Below are positions 50,856 through 60,119 of a stretch of 64,000 bases of DNA, one piece after another (the stretch's first letter is position 1; every line of letters starts with the position of its first letter). The DNA comes from Pedobacter riviphilus (lineage in GTDB: Bacteria; Bacteroidota; Bacteroidia; Sphingobacteriales; Sphingobacteriaceae): contig NZ_CP061171.1 in assembly GCF_014692875.1 (NCBI RefSeq), positions 1,612,001-1,676,000 on the forward strand, in the 5' to 3' direction. The translations under genes and the position numbers were made by a program. The notes beneath the pieces are model-generated. The model searched no databases, was not told the origin of the DNA, and worked only from the letters and a program-made list of their open reading frames with translations.

Positions 50856-51431
50856 ATGAATTTAAAATTAAAAAAAGACTGGTATTCAATAGTTGTTTAC
50901 CCGCAAAGAGAAGTTATTAATGATGTTAAAGTTTTAAAAGATAGGCTAGCAGCTAAAATAGGATGGTATGCCAGTAGAAATTCGGAGGCACACATTACCG
51001 TAGTTACGTTTTTAGCAGATCGATATGAATTTGGTTTTTACAAAAAATGCATTGAGAAAATTTGTTGCTCACAACGGCCGCACAAAGTAATTTTTGACCA
51101 TGTAAACGTATCAAAATTTAGCCATGCCATTGTTCTGCTTCCTAATGATTCATGCAAGTTATATTTAAAAGATCTTTTAAATGTATTTCGGGAAAGGCTT
51201 AAATCTAAAAATACTGTAAATGGGGCTAACGCGCATATATCAATAGGACGTGACCTGAGTTCGGTTCAAATTGATCGGGCAGCGCATTTGTATGGTAACA
51301 TTAACTTAGAGTTTAACTGTGATACAATTGCCATTCGTAAACTTGATAAAGTTAAACAACAATTTGTGGTAATTAATGAGTTTAAATTGTTGGGTAGCCC
51401 TTTAAATCATTATCAATATTCTTTATTATAA
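50856..51431 (+). CDS. 2H phosphoesterase (2'-5' RNA ligase-like) protein
   Basis: A 191-residue protein with the two HxT/S motifs that define the 2H superfamily: His46-Ile-Thr48 in SEAHITVVTF and His127-Ile-Ser129 in NAHISIGRD. Enzymes of this fold cleave or form 2',3'-cyclic phosphates or 2'-5' bonds in RNA and related molecules. The actual substrate is unknown. It starts 12 bp after dnaE in the same direction, so it most likely belongs to the dinB-dnaE operon and to a damage or stress response. Codon use is slightly more AT-rich than in dnaE. Confidence 0.82.
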   Translation: MNLKLKKDWYSIVVYPQREVINDVKVLKDRLAAKIGWYASRNSEAHITVVTFLADRYEFGFYKKCIEKICCSQRPHKVIFDHVNVSKFSHAIVLLPNDSCKLYLKDLLNVFRERLKSKNTVNGANAHISIGRDLSSVQIDRAAHLYGNINLEFNCDTIAIRKLDKVKQQFVVINEFKLLGSPLNHYQYSLL

Positions 51432-51445
51432 CTAGTTTATTTTGG

Positions 51446-51613
51446 TCATGAGCCGATTAATCTTGATAATCGGCTCATGATTTGGGTTGTTTTTGAGCCG
51501 ATTAATGTTTTCTTTATGAGATCGTCATTCCCAACTTGATTGGGAATCTAAAGTTTATTGCATTAAGATTAGCTTCGCTGAGCACTGCGTGGTTCCCGCC
51601 TGCGCGGGAATGA
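51446..51613. repeat. Palindromes between the 2H and DUF1905 genes
   Basis: A 14-bp stem TCATGAGCCGATTA (51446-51459) with its complement at 51467-51480, a second left arm GAGCCGATTAATG near 51495, a stem ATTCCCAA/TTGGGAAT at 51527-51547, and TTCCCGC/GCGGGAA at 51593-51610. They are probably short dispersed palindromic elements, and the first may end dnaE-2H transcription. Confidence 0.7.
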
Positions 51614-51629
51614 TGATCGATTATAGTTT

Positions 51630-51676
51630 GCGCTCGTTTCCAACGAGCGCACAAATAGCCTAACGATTTAATCGTT
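51630..51676 (-). repeat. Two-hairpin dispersed element, copy 2 (inverted)
   Basis: Stem GCGCTCGTT (51630-51638), loop TCC, AACGAGCGC (51642-51650), linker, stem AACGAT (51662-51667) with ATCGTT (51671-51676). On the reverse strand the linker reads AGGCTATTTGT, matching copy 1 at 823-870, and both stems differ from copy 1 by paired, structure-preserving changes. Confidence 0.8.
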
Positions 51677-51709
51677 TACTTGTTTAAACATAATTTTTAT
51701 ATTTAAACC

Positions 51710-52219
51710 ATGATCCACTTTAAAGCAGAAATAGAACGTTTCGACACCATGGGCGAAAAAACCGGATGGAGTTATGTATTTATTCCCGAAGCTTTAGCCA
51801 ATGAAATTAAGCCCGGTTGTAAAAAGAGTTTCAGGGTAAAAGGAAAGATAGATCAGCTGGAGATTAACGGTATGGCAGCCATGCCAATGGGAGCGGGCGA
51901 TTTTATTATTGCCTTAAAAGGCGAAGTCCGTAAAAAACTAAGAAAAGAAGCGGGAGCAGCGGTAGAACTTTATTTAGAAGAGGATAAAGATTTTAAAATC
52001 GAAATGCCCGAAGACCTGGAGATTTGCCTGTCAGAAGAAGAACATTTAATCGAGAACTTTTTAAAACAGCCTAAATCGCATCAAAATTATTATATCAACT
52101 GGATTAACCAGGCTAAAACCGAACCTACGCGCACCAAAAGAATTGTAATGACTGTTAAGGCGATGGATAAGGGCCAGGATTTTGGGGCAATGATACGGGA
52201 ATCGCAGGGGAAGCCTTAA
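51710..52219 (+). CDS. DUF1905/YdeI-OmpD-associated family protein
   Basis: A 169-residue protein. The first half (FKAEIERFDTMGEKTGWSYV, VKGKIDQLEINGMAAMPMGAG) matches the DUF1905 fold. The C-terminal half, KSHQNYYINWINQAKTEPTRTKRI, matches the YdeI/OmpD-associated helical family, in which a conserved basic helix is thought to be functional. No signal peptide is seen, so it should be cytoplasmic. The role is unknown; bacteriocin protection is claimed for some relatives. It stands alone after the palindromic gap. Confidence 0.82.
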   Translation: MIHFKAEIERFDTMGEKTGWSYVFIPEALANEIKPGCKKSFRVKGKIDQLEINGMAAMPMGAGDFIIALKGEVRKKLRKEAGAAVELYLEEDKDFKIEMPEDLEICLSEEEHLIENFLKQPKSHQNYYINWINQAKTEPTRTKRIVMTVKAMDKGQDFGAMIRESQGKP

Positions 52220-52293
52220 TTTATAGTTCCTAAGTCTATAGTCCTTAGTCGGAAGTTAATAGAACTAGGCGATGTGGACTTAAGGCTCTGGAC

Positions 52294-53028
52294 TTAAGAC
52301 TCCCTATTATAATTCCTAAACCAACTCCAAACTTTCATCTGGATTACACCTAAAAAAGCTTCTCTGAAAATACGGGTGCTCATTTTTGATGTTCCTTCCG
52401 TACGATCGGTGAAGATGATCGGAACTTCGACTACTTTAAAGCCAAACTTAATGGCGGTGAATTTCATTTCGATCTGAAAAGCATAACCAACAAACTTAAT
52501 TTTATTTAACGGAATGGTTTCCAATACAATTTTGCGGTAACATTTAAAGCCGGCAGTAGCATCCTGAATGTTGATCCGGGTAATCATACGCACGTACATT
52601 GAAGCAAAATACGACATTAAAACCCTGCCCATTGGCCAGTTTACCACATTTACGCCTTTAACATACCTGGAGCCAACGGCTACATCGGCACCATTTACAC
52701 AGGCTTCGCGCAAGCGCGATAGGTCATCTGGGTTGTGTGAGAAATCGGCATCCATTTCAAAAATGTAGGCATAATCGTGTTTTAATGCCCAGTTAAAGCC
52801 ATAAATATAGGCTGTACCCAAACCTTGTTTACCAGCACGCTCTTCAATAAATAAATGCCCTTCGTATTCTTGTTGCAGCGATTTTACAATTTCAGCAGTT
52901 CCATCAGGAGAACCATCATCAATAATTAAAACATGAAAAGGCTGTGTTAGCGAAAAAACCTTTCTAATGATTTTTTCGATGTTTTCCTTCTCGTTATAGG
53001 TGGGAATGATGACTAAACTATCTGACAC
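52294..53028 (-). CDS. Polyprenol-phosphate mannosyltransferase-like GT2 enzyme
   Basis: A 244-residue family 2 glycosyltransferase. PTYNEKENI near residue 9, IIDDGSPDGTA (Asp37, Asp38) for nucleotide-sugar binding and MDADFSHNPDDL (Asp93, Asp95) for the metal are typical of dolichol/polyprenol-phosphate mannose synthase. No C-terminal transmembrane pair is present, matching the short DPM1-type enzymes. It would transfer a sugar, probably mannose or glucose, from a nucleotide sugar to a lipid carrier for cell-surface glycan or protein O-glycosylation. The sugar is not determinable here. Confidence 0.9.
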   Translation of the reverse strand: MSDSLVIIPTYNEKENIEKIIRKVFSLTQPFHVLIIDDGSPDGTAEIVKSLQQEYEGHLFIEERAGKQGLGTAYIYGFNWALKHDYAYIFEMDADFSHNPDDLSRLREACVNGADVAVGSRYVKGVNVVNWPMGRVLMSYFASMYVRMITRINIQDATAGFKCYRKIVLETIPLNKIKFVGYAFQIEMKFTAIKFGFKVVEVPIIFTDRTEGTSKMSTRIFREAFLGVIQMKVWSWFRNYNRES

Positions 53029-53516
53029 GTTTGTTGTGGTTTTTATAATATAAGCTTTTGGCCTTTATATGTGCTATGCTGTGCTTATTTGTGCTTGCAA
53101 TTGCTTTTAATGTGCGAAAGTAAATATTTAATATGAAACCTTTATGAATTTTCGTTAATTCGGGATAATTCGTCTTCCAGAACTTGTTTCAGGATCTATC
53201 TTTTGATGTTATAGCATGTAGGATTTTCTTTTGGTCCGGAACTTCGTTCTACAGATCTGTAAATTGGTTTAGCAGCACGAACCATTGTTCCTAAACCCGG
53301 CAGCAGCGGCAGCTCCCGATTGAAAAGAGGGACTATAGCGAATGGCGGGACTGAAGATGCCAAGCACTCCAGTCCGTTCCTTTCCAAATTTTATTGAATA
53401 TGCTTCTTAAAACAATATCAGTCTGGGGGCGCTCCAAAACCTTCTATTTACACTTTTAGTACAAATATTTACTTCGCAGCACCTTTGTGTTCTTCATTGC
53501 ATTCAGAATGACAATA
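53029..53516. other. Intergenic region with a repeat-like segment
   Basis: A 488-bp gap upstream of the minus-strand GT2 gene. From about 53200 to 53400 the reverse strand carries a GC-richer stretch whose part at 53291-53355 resembles the 207-bp element at 59.1-59.7 kb. Both contain TTCGCTATAG, a CCCTC arm and GCTGCCGCTGC before GGGTTTA or AGGTTTA. The 63-residue frame at 53196-53387 lies inside this element and is not supported as a gene. The left part is AT-rich and may hold the GT2 promoter. Confidence 0.5.
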
Positions 53517-54998
53517 TTACCTCACCTCCTGCATTAACTTTTTAACCAACCGCGAAAAAATAATTAATGCCAAACCTGCAATTAAAGAATATAAAGCTAG
53601 GGCCTTATAACCCTCGGTGTACGCCATTAATTTAGTCTGTAAAGATGCATTATCGATACTCGACATTTCTGCACCCAGTTTTCCGGCAGCCAATTGTCCG
53701 AAAGCACTCGATAAAAACCAAAGTCCCATCATCATCCCGAACATTTTTTTTGGCGATAGTTTAGTAATGATCGACATGCCTATCGGGCCTAAACAAAGTT
53801 CACCTAATGTAAATAATAAGTAGGCTAAGGTAAATACATTTAACGAGCTAATGCCCTGAGTATTGGCGAAGAATCTTGTCGCATAAAAAAGATAAAAACC
53901 TAAAGCCAATAGAATGAAACCAAGTCCAAATTTTACCACGGTATTCGGTTCAATTTTGCGCTTGTACAAGCCAAGCCATAAAATACCTACAATTGGACTA
54001 AAAACAATAACAAAAAACGAGTTAACGCTATTGTTTACCACATTCGGATCAATATTGAAAAAGAGGACTTTATGATCAAGATTATCTTTCGCAAATAACG
54101 ATAACGAGCCACCGCTCTGCTCAGATATGGCCATGAAAATGAAATAACAGAAAATAAAAACGAAAGCTGCCAGTAGTTTATACTGTGCTTTTTTATCTTT
54201 TATTTTAAAGGTTTCGTACAAGAAATAGATCAATGCAATAATACCTATCGTGTACATGAAATAATCAGTAAAGGTGGTGTTTTTCACCATAATATAAATC
54301 AATGGGATACAAAGTATCGATCCCACATAAACAGCTGTTTCCCATAGCTGCTGTTTTGATTTTTTAAGGTGCAGCAAAGGCGAATTCCCAATCGGACCTA
54401 AATGTTTTTTTGTGAAAATGAATGTGCCTAAACCGAACATCATTACCAATGCGGCTGATAAGAAACACAAGTGCCAGTTGTAATATTTACCTAAATAAAT
54501 ACACATGGCACCGCCCAATAATCCACCTACGTTAATACCCGCATAAAAAAGCCCATAACCCGCATCTCTACGGTTGTCTTTTTCGTGGTATAATTCGCCA
54601 ACCATCGATGAAACATTGGGTTTGAAGAAACCGGTTCCAATAATAGATAAGGTAATTCCTGCATAAAATAAATCGTGTGGAGAGAAGGCCAAGATTAAGT
54701 TTCCGGTAATCATTAAAGCCCCGCCCCAAAAAAGAGATTTTCTGAAGCCTAAAATTTTATCGGCAAAAATACCGCCTATAAAAGTAAAAGCATAAACAAA
54801 GGCTTGTATGGCACCATACTGTAGGTTCGATTTTTGGTCGCTTAAACCCAGTTGCTCTACCATAAAAAAAGCCAATACCCCGCGCATGCCGTAAAAGCAG
54901 AAACGCTCCCACATTTCTACCAATGATAGATGCCAGAGCTGTTTCGGGTATTTTCCTTCAAAATTTTGAATATCTTCTATTGAAACTGTTTTTTCCAT
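53517..54998 (-). CDS. POT family peptide transporter (493 aa)
   Basis: A proton-coupled di/tripeptide symporter with 12 or more hydrophobic segments. The proton-coupling ExxERF motif is present as EMWERFCFYG, and the PTR2 signature as FYAGINVGGLLG. These importers take up small peptides. A second POT gene of similar architecture (531 residues) lies directly upstream in the same direction, with a terminator between, so the two are paralogues but not obviously cotranscribed. The start ATG gives MEKTVSIEDIQNFEGK with no signal peptide, as expected. Confidence 0.92.
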   Translation of the reverse strand: MEKTVSIEDIQNFEGKYPKQLWHLSLVEMWERFCFYGMRGVLAFFMVEQLGLSDQKSNLQYGAIQAFVYAFTFIGGIFADKILGFRKSLFWGGALMITGNLILAFSPHDLFYAGITLSIIGTGFFKPNVSSMVGELYHEKDNRRDAGYGLFYAGINVGGLLGGAMCIYLGKYYNWHLCFLSAALVMMFGLGTFIFTKKHLGPIGNSPLLHLKKSKQQLWETAVYVGSILCIPLIYIMVKNTTFTDYFMYTIGIIALIYFLYETFKIKDKKAQYKLLAAFVFIFCYFIFMAISEQSGGSLSLFAKDNLDHKVLFFNIDPNVVNNSVNSFFVIVFSPIVGILWLGLYKRKIEPNTVVKFGLGFILLALGFYLFYATRFFANTQGISSLNVFTLAYLLFTLGELCLGPIGMSIITKLSPKKMFGMMMGLWFLSSAFGQLAAGKLGAEMSSIDNASLQTKLMAYTEGYKALALYSLIAGLALIIFSRLVKKLMQEVR

Positions 54999-55016
54999 TA
55001 AATAGGTTTAAAAATT

Positions 55017-55043
55017 AAAAGCCCGATGGAGATCGGGCTTTTT
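55017..55043 (-). terminator. Terminator between the two POT genes
   Basis: Stem GCCCGAT (55021-55027) with ATCGGGC (55032-55038). On the minus strand it ends in a T-run and stops the 531-residue POT gene. Confidence 0.85.
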
Positions 55044-55061
55044 GTTAAATTTATTTTTTGA

Positions 55062-56657
55062 TTAGTGAACACCATGCATCCATTTGCGCAATAATGGGCT
55101 TAACGCAAACATAATTAAGCCTGCAACAATAGGAATAATGGTAAATATTAAGAAGAATGTAGAAATTGAATATGCTGAGCTGATTTTATCAATCAGCGAT
55201 CCTGTTGCACCAGCGAGGTAATTACCGATAGCGGTGCAGGTGAAAAATACACCGAACATCAAGCCGACTAAATTTGAAGGGGCAAGTTTACTTACATAAG
55301 ATAAACCAACCGGAGAAATACATAGTTCACCAACAGTGTGGAAAAAATAAGCAAAAATTAACCAGAATAAACTTACTTCTGCCGAGGTTGCCCCTTGCGG
55401 AATCGACGATCCGCCATAAGCTAAACCAGCGAAACCAATTCCAACGAAAATTAATCCAAAACCGAACTTTACAGGTCCGCTTGGGTTGAATTTGGTTTCC
55501 CATATCTTCGAAACAATAGGTGCCAGTGATACAATAAAAAAAGAATTTAACACACTGAACCAGGAAGCTGGAACTTCGGTGCTTACTGACCCCATTTCCC
55601 TGCTTACTTTCCAGATAGCCAGCACCCAGATAATGGCAAAACTCAATAATGTAAACAAAATGGTTGCAGGGTATTTTTTGAAAATTTTGCCCGCCAATGA
55701 AAGCAATACGAAAGTTACGGCTACCAATGGAAATATGGTAAGGATAGCATCTACCCATTTAAAGGTTGTAGCTGCTCCACCTGTTAAGTTTCTTAAGGTA
55801 TAATCTTTTGCGAAAATGGTCATCGAACCACCAGCTTGTTCAAATACCATCCAAAAGAAAATGGTAAAGATAGACAGAATGGCAATTACCCACAAACGCT
55901 GGGTTCTAACTTTTTTAGGGATTACTTCTACTGTAGGGTCTGCTTTTTCTACTGCTTTTGCTTTATCAACAGCAGCGCCAATTACACCAAATATTTTCTG
56001 CCCGAAATAGAACTGTAACATACCAAAAAGCATAAAAACACCAGCTAAGCCGAAACCGTAATGCCAGCCCACTTTTTCGCCGATATAACCACACATTAAC
56101 ATGCCGATAAAAGCACCAGAGTTAATGCCCATGTAAAAAATAGCATAGGCACTATCTTTTTTGTCGCTGATAGGAGGGTAGAGTTTACCTACAATTGAAG
56201 AAATATTTGGTTTGAAAAATCCGTTACCAATTATTAGTAGCAATAAGCCAACATAGAAAAAGTTGGTGCTAAAGCCTTCTAATGCCATCGCTGCATGACC
56301 TAAGGTCATAATAAAAGCGCCGATGATAACAGCTCTTCTATATCCTGTAAATCTATCGGCAATTAAACCACCAAGTATTGGGGTAAAGTATACTAAACCT
56401 GTATAAATAGCGTAAAGCTGTAAAGCTTCTGGTCGTGGCCAGCCCCAACCGTTTTTACTTAAATCACTAATCAGAAATAAAACCAAAATGGCCCGCATTC
56501 CATAGTAACTAAATCTTTCCCACATTTCGGTAAAAAAGAGTACAAAAAGGCCAACTGGGTGGCTAAATAATTTTTCAGGGGAAACGCCTTGACTGTTTAA
56601 GTGAAGGTCTAGTTCCTTATCATGGTCAATACTAATGGTTTCATTAGAAGTTTGCAT
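55062..56657 (-). CDS. POT family peptide transporter (531 aa)
   Basis: A proton-coupled oligopeptide transporter of the MFS superfamily. It has EMWERFSYYGMRA (ExxERF motif) after an N-terminal cytoplasmic stretch, YAIFYMGINSGAFIG as the PTR2 signature, and a long series of hydrophobic segments to the C-terminus. It lies just upstream of the 493-residue POT gene, transcribed in the same direction. The pair may differ in peptide size or affinity, which cannot be judged from the sequence. Confidence 0.92.
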   Translation of the reverse strand: MQTSNETISIDHDKELDLHLNSQGVSPEKLFSHPVGLFVLFFTEMWERFSYYGMRAILVLFLISDLSKNGWGWPRPEALQLYAIYTGLVYFTPILGGLIADRFTGYRRAVIIGAFIMTLGHAAMALEGFSTNFFYVGLLLLIIGNGFFKPNISSIVGKLYPPISDKKDSAYAIFYMGINSGAFIGMLMCGYIGEKVGWHYGFGLAGVFMLFGMLQFYFGQKIFGVIGAAVDKAKAVEKADPTVEVIPKKVRTQRLWVIAILSIFTIFFWMVFEQAGGSMTIFAKDYTLRNLTGGAATTFKWVDAILTIFPLVAVTFVLLSLAGKIFKKYPATILFTLLSFAIIWVLAIWKVSREMGSVSTEVPASWFSVLNSFFIVSLAPIVSKIWETKFNPSGPVKFGFGLIFVGIGFAGLAYGGSSIPQGATSAEVSLFWLIFAYFFHTVGELCISPVGLSYVSKLAPSNLVGLMFGVFFTCTAIGNYLAGATGSLIDKISSAYSISTFFLIFTIIPIVAGLIMFALSPLLRKWMHGVH

Positions 56658-56804
56658 AAAACATTTGTTGGTTTTAGTTTATGAATTCAGAATTTGTGTG
56701 TTGTTTAAGTTAGTTTAGCAGGGCGCAATATAGTCAGCGGATGCCAAACTCACAAATTTTTAAATGATGTATCAGGTAATGAAGTTGTTAAGTTTTGTTA
56801 AAAA

Positions 56805-57701
56805 TTAAAACTTTCTGATGGGTTTAACATTTTTCTTCGGATCCGCGTAAAGTTCATCGTTCGAATTAGGATCGTTGTTAAGCGTAAGTTCTTCCTGTAA
56901 TTTTAATTTGCCGCCAATAATTTTGAAGCCATCAAATGTGCCGTCCGACCCGTGATATTCAAAGGTATCTTTCATTTCCGGATTGAAGGATGCTAAATGG
57001 TCAAACACAATCATACCGGCTTTTGCATCACTTTTTAACATCATGGCATTCGATTTGGCATATTCAAATATAACCCTGTTTTTCCCTTTCAGGTCTTTTC
57101 CATCAAAAACCGGGGCACCAAAAGTAATATTGTCCTTATTAAACGAAAGGATTTCGATGACTTTTTTGGTTGTGTACGGTGTATTGCCTTTCCATCCCAG
57201 TAGTACGTAATAAGGTAAGCGGTTTCCACTGGTTACCGGAATAACTTCATAATACCTGGCGCCGAACCATTTCTGGTTATTCGTGATGCCATTAGGGTCG
57301 CTAAGATTATCGGTCTGATCGATTAAGGGATAAAGTTTCAATGGGCCACTTTGGGTATTCATCTGGATGGCACCATAATAGCGGTAAGAGCCATCTGCTA
57401 ATGGGAGGTACCAGCTCAAAATCCTGAAAGCCTGATCGGGTGATTTAATTACCGATACATTTTTAAGTGAATCGAAGGGGTAAGAAAAAGAATTGGGAGC
57501 TTTTAAAGCCTCTACAAGGGTTTTTACAAAATTGCCGTTTATTTCTAATTTTTGCGCATCGCTTTGAGCAGCAATAACCCTTGCCGATATTTTAATCAGT
57601 GTATCTTGAAAAACGGCCAATTTGTTTGGCGTTTGCTGCGCTTTTAGGCTAAAGCTTAGCGTTCCAAAGATTAAAAGGATATAAAATCTGAAAAGTTTCA
57701 T
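56805..57701 (-). CDS. Exported protein of unknown function
   Basis: A 298-residue protein with a Sec signal peptide (MKLFRFYILLIFGTLSFSLKA, cleaved before QQTP). No known domain is recognised. Visible features are a helical first third, a Trp/Tyr-rich middle (ILSWYLPLADGSYRYYGA, KWFGARYYEVIPV), YYVLLGWKGN, and a charged C-terminus (KKNVKPIRKF). It looks like a conserved periplasmic protein of Bacteroidota. It lies next to thiolase with a 36-bp gap and the same direction, but no functional link is shown. Confidence 0.7.
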   Translation of the reverse strand: MKLFRFYILLIFGTLSFSLKAQQTPNKLAVFQDTLIKISARVIAAQSDAQKLEINGNFVKTLVEALKAPNSFSYPFDSLKNVSVIKSPDQAFRILSWYLPLADGSYRYYGAIQMNTQSGPLKLYPLIDQTDNLSDPNGITNNQKWFGARYYEVIPVTSGNRLPYYVLLGWKGNTPYTTKKVIEILSFNKDNITFGAPVFDGKDLKGKNRVIFEYAKSNAMMLKSDAKAGMIVFDHLASFNPEMKDTFEYHGSDGTFDGFKIIGGKLKLQEELTLNNDPNSNDELYADPKKNVKPIRKF

Positions 57702-57736
57702 GTATGATCAAATGCGAAGATGCTGCAAAAACAAAA

Positions 57737-58912
57737 TTATAATTTCTCGATAACAAGGGCACTTGCACCACCACCACCATTACAGATTCCGGCTACACCA
57801 ATTTTTCCGTCGTTTTGTGCCAGTACCGAAAGCAAGGTAACTACAATCCTGGCACCCGATGCACCAAGCGGATGACCTAATGAAACGGCACCACCATTAA
57901 CATTAACCTGGCTGTCGTTTAGCGCCAAAAGTTGATTATTAGCGATAGAAACTACAGAAAAAGCCTCGTTGATCTCAAAAAAATCTACATTCTTTATATT
58001 TATATTGGCTTTGTGTAAAGCTAATGGGATTGCTTTTGATGGTGCAGTTGTAAACCATTCAGGTGCCTGCTGTGCATCAGCATAACTTAAAATTTTAGCT
58101 AAAGGTTTTAAGCCTAGTTCTTTCGCTTTATCGGCACTCATTAAAACCAATGCCGCTGCACCATCATTTAAAGTTGATGCATTTGCCGCAGTTACAGTCC
58201 CATCTTTTTTAAACACTGGTTTTAATGTAGGTATTTTATCGAACTTAACAGCCGTAGGCTCATCGTCGGTATCAACCAAAGTAATATCTCCTTTACGGTC
58301 TTTAACCTCTATGGCTACAATTTCGTTGGCAAATTTACCTGAGCTTTGTGCAGCCTGCGCTCTTTTGTAAGATTCGATAGCGAAATTATCCTGTGCCTCG
58401 CGACTAATGTGGCATTCGGTAGCGCAAAGCTCGGCAGCCGATCCCATGTGGTAATCGTTGTAAACATCCCAAAGGCCATCTTTTACTAAGCCATCTGTAA
58501 TCTGTCCGTGCCCCAGGCGATAGCCGTTTCTTGCCTTATCCAGATAATAGGGAACATTACTCATGCTTTCCATGCCACCGGCTACAATAATTTCATTATC
58601 GCCATTTGCAATACTTTGTGCAGCAAGCATTATTGCTTTTGTGCCCGAAGCACATACTTTATTTATGGTTGTGGCAGGTAAATCTGGTAAACCTGCAAGT
58701 TTTGCAGCTTGTGTAGCTGGCGCTTGACCTAAGTTTGCAGATAAAACATTACCCATGTATATTTCTTGGATCTGTTCTGGTTTTAATCCAGCTTTTTCAA
58801 TGGCAGCCTTAATGGCAAAGCCGCCAAGCTGGGTAGCAGAAAATTGAGCTAATGAGCCTCCAAAACTACCAATAGGCGTTCGCACAGCTGATACAATTAC
58901 AACTTCTTTCAT
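57737..58912 (-). CDS. Acetyl-CoA C-acetyltransferase (thiolase)
   Basis: A 391-residue thiolase. The acyl-accepting Cys87 sits in [11 protein letters not shown]. The other catalytic residues are the His in [10 protein letters not shown] and the Cys in [10 protein letters not shown] near the C-terminus. It condenses two acetyl-CoA to acetoacetyl-CoA or reverses this in fatty-acid and ketone-body breakdown. The CoA-transferase genes at 2.4-4.1 kb could act on its product, though they are 53 kb away. Confidence 0.94.
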   Translation of the reverse strand: MKEVVIVSAVRTPIGSFGGSLAQFSATQLGGFAIKAAIEKAGLKPEQIQEIYMGNVLSANLGQAPATQAAKLAGLPDLPATTINKVCASGTKAIMLAAQSIANGDNEIIVAGGMESMSNVPYYLDKARNGYRLGHGQITDGLVKDGLWDVYNDYHMGSAAELCATECHISREAQDNFAIESYKRAQAAQSSGKFANEIVAIEVKDRKGDITLVDTDDEPTAVKFDKIPTLKPVFKKDGTVTAANASTLNDGAAALVLMSADKAKELGLKPLAKILSYADAQQAPEWFTTAPSKAIPLALHKANINIKNVDFFEINEAFSVVSIANNQLLALNDSQVNVNGGAVSLGHPLGASGARIVVTLLSVLAQNDGKIGVAGICNGGGGASALVIEKL

Positions 58913-59113
58913 GTATACTAAATTTTATGAATTTTTGGTTAGGCCGCTAAGTTATACATTTTTAATATTGCAATAACGTATCATTGTTAGTTTTTGCATA
59001 TTTCAATTGAAAAATAAAGAAGAGTTGTTTGGGAACACTAATTCATTTGGATTAAAATAAAGCTTGTTTTTTTTTTTGAAAAGTGATATCAATAGGATTT
59101 AGGAGGGCGTTGT
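58913..59113. other. Intergenic sequence upstream of the thiolase gene
   Basis: AT-rich, with a run of T near 59067-59077. It should contain the minus-strand thiolase promoter, but no clear TAnnTTTG box was found. No coding potential is seen. Confidence 0.4.
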
Positions 59114-59733
59114 TACTCCCATCCTTGTTTTAAGGAGGGGTGCTCGTAGGACGTGGTGGTTAAATCATGTCAATTTATTTGGAAAGGTACTGTAGCATTG
59201 CTTGGGTTTGTCAAGCCCTGCTGTTCGCTGTAGCCCTCATGCTTCGGGGCTGTCGCTGCCATCAGGTTTAAATTACTTGGGCTGCTGGTTCTTTGGCTAA
59301 GTTGCCTTTCTAGCGGTGATTATTCCCATCCTTGTTTTAAGGAGGGATGCTCGTAGGGCGTGGTGGTTAAATCATGTCAATTTATTTGGAAAGGTACTGT
59401 AGCATTGCTTGGGTTTGTCAAGTCCTGCTGTTCGCTGTAGCCCTCATGCTTCGGGGCTGTCGCTGCCATCAGGTTTAAATTACTTGGGCTGGTGGTTCTT
59501 TGGCTAAGTTGCCTTTCTAGCGACGATTATTCCCTTCTTGTTTTAAGGAGGGGTGCTCGTAGGGCGGGGTGGTTAAATCATGTCAATTTATTTGGAAAGG
59601 TACTGTAGCATTGCTTGGGTTTGTCAAGTCCTGCTGTTCGCTATAGCCCTCATACTTCAGGGCTGCCGCTGCCATCAGGTTTAATTAACCTGGGTTAGTG
59701 GTTCTTAGCTTAGGTTGCTGGGGGCAGAAAATT
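59114..59733. repeat. 207-bp intergenic element in three tandem copies
   Basis: Copies start at 59114, 59321 and 59528. Copies 1 and 2 differ at only a few bases. Copy 3 is one base shorter and more diverged at its end. Each holds ATCCTTGTTTTAAGGAGG or a close variant, GGTTAAATCATGTCAATTTA, CTGTTCGCTGTAGCCCTC and the arm GGGCTG or variant that pairs with AGCCC to form a hairpin. No open frame runs through it. It is related to a single stretch at 53291-53355 on the other strand. Confidence 0.9.
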
Positions 59734-59756
59734 TATTAATATACATTAAAATATAC

Positions 59757-59789
59757 AAACCTATCAGGTTTTAGAAACCTGATAGGTTT
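59757..59789. repeat. Perfect 15-bp palindrome
   Basis: AAACCTATCAGGTTT (59757-59771), loop TAG, AAACCTGATAGGTTT (59775-59789). It may also end transcription from the right, where the minus-strand RHH gene finishes about 160 bp away. A shorter hairpin GGTACCAGTGAAGAACCGGTAC-like region follows on the opposite strand near 59805-59825. The rest of the gap to 59947 has no gene. Confidence 0.75.
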
Positions 59790-59947
59790 AGATTAGGGAT
59801 CAGTACCGGTTCTTCACTGGTACCAGAGCGGAGCGCAGCCCTGAAAAGCCCGACCCTTGCGTAGCTTGGGGAACGCCCATATTATCACAATTCTCAATTT
59901 GCAGTTGGCTAATGCTCTGGGCTTTTGAATCTTCGGAAGCCTTGCTG

Positions 59948-60115
59948 TTATTCCTCTTTTGTTTTTCCTTTTTTTCTCGATTTTATAGCCTGCGTAAGTA
60001 AAAACTCAATCTGCCCGTTCGTACTTCTAAACTCATCGGCAGCCCAGGTTTCTACTTCTTTTAATAAAGCAGGGCTAATTCTTAATACAAAAGCTTTTTT
60101 ATCTTTCTCCGCCAT
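59948..60115 (-). CDS. Small ribbon-helix-helix (Arc-like) DNA-binding protein, 55 aa
   Basis: A short minus-strand frame, ATG at 60115 to TAA at 59948. The product (MAEKDKKAFVLRISPALLKE, then VETWAADEFRSTNGQIEFLL, then a TQAIKSRKKG tail) has the Arc/MetJ-type pattern: a beta strand KAFVLRI, a helix, the STNGQIE turn and a second helix. The tail is basic. It starts four bases after the stop of the two-TM gene upstream and belongs to the SPFH operon. It may regulate that operon, but its target is unknown. It is too short for many gene finders. The 76-residue plus-strand frame overlapping it is a shadow. Confidence 0.85.
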   Translation of the reverse strand: MAEKDKKAFVLRISPALLKEVETWAADEFRSTNGQIEFLLTQAIKSRKKGKTKEE

Positions 60116-60119
60116 TCTT

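Noticed and set aside
53196..53387. A 63-codon minus-strand frame
   Set aside because: It falls within a repeat-like intergenic segment, has no signal, domain or start context and shares sequence with the non-coding 207-bp element.
59114..59733. Possible CRISPR array in the tandem repeats
   Set aside because: The repeat is 207 bp with only three copies, no short spacers between identical repeats and no cas genes. It is a long tandem element.
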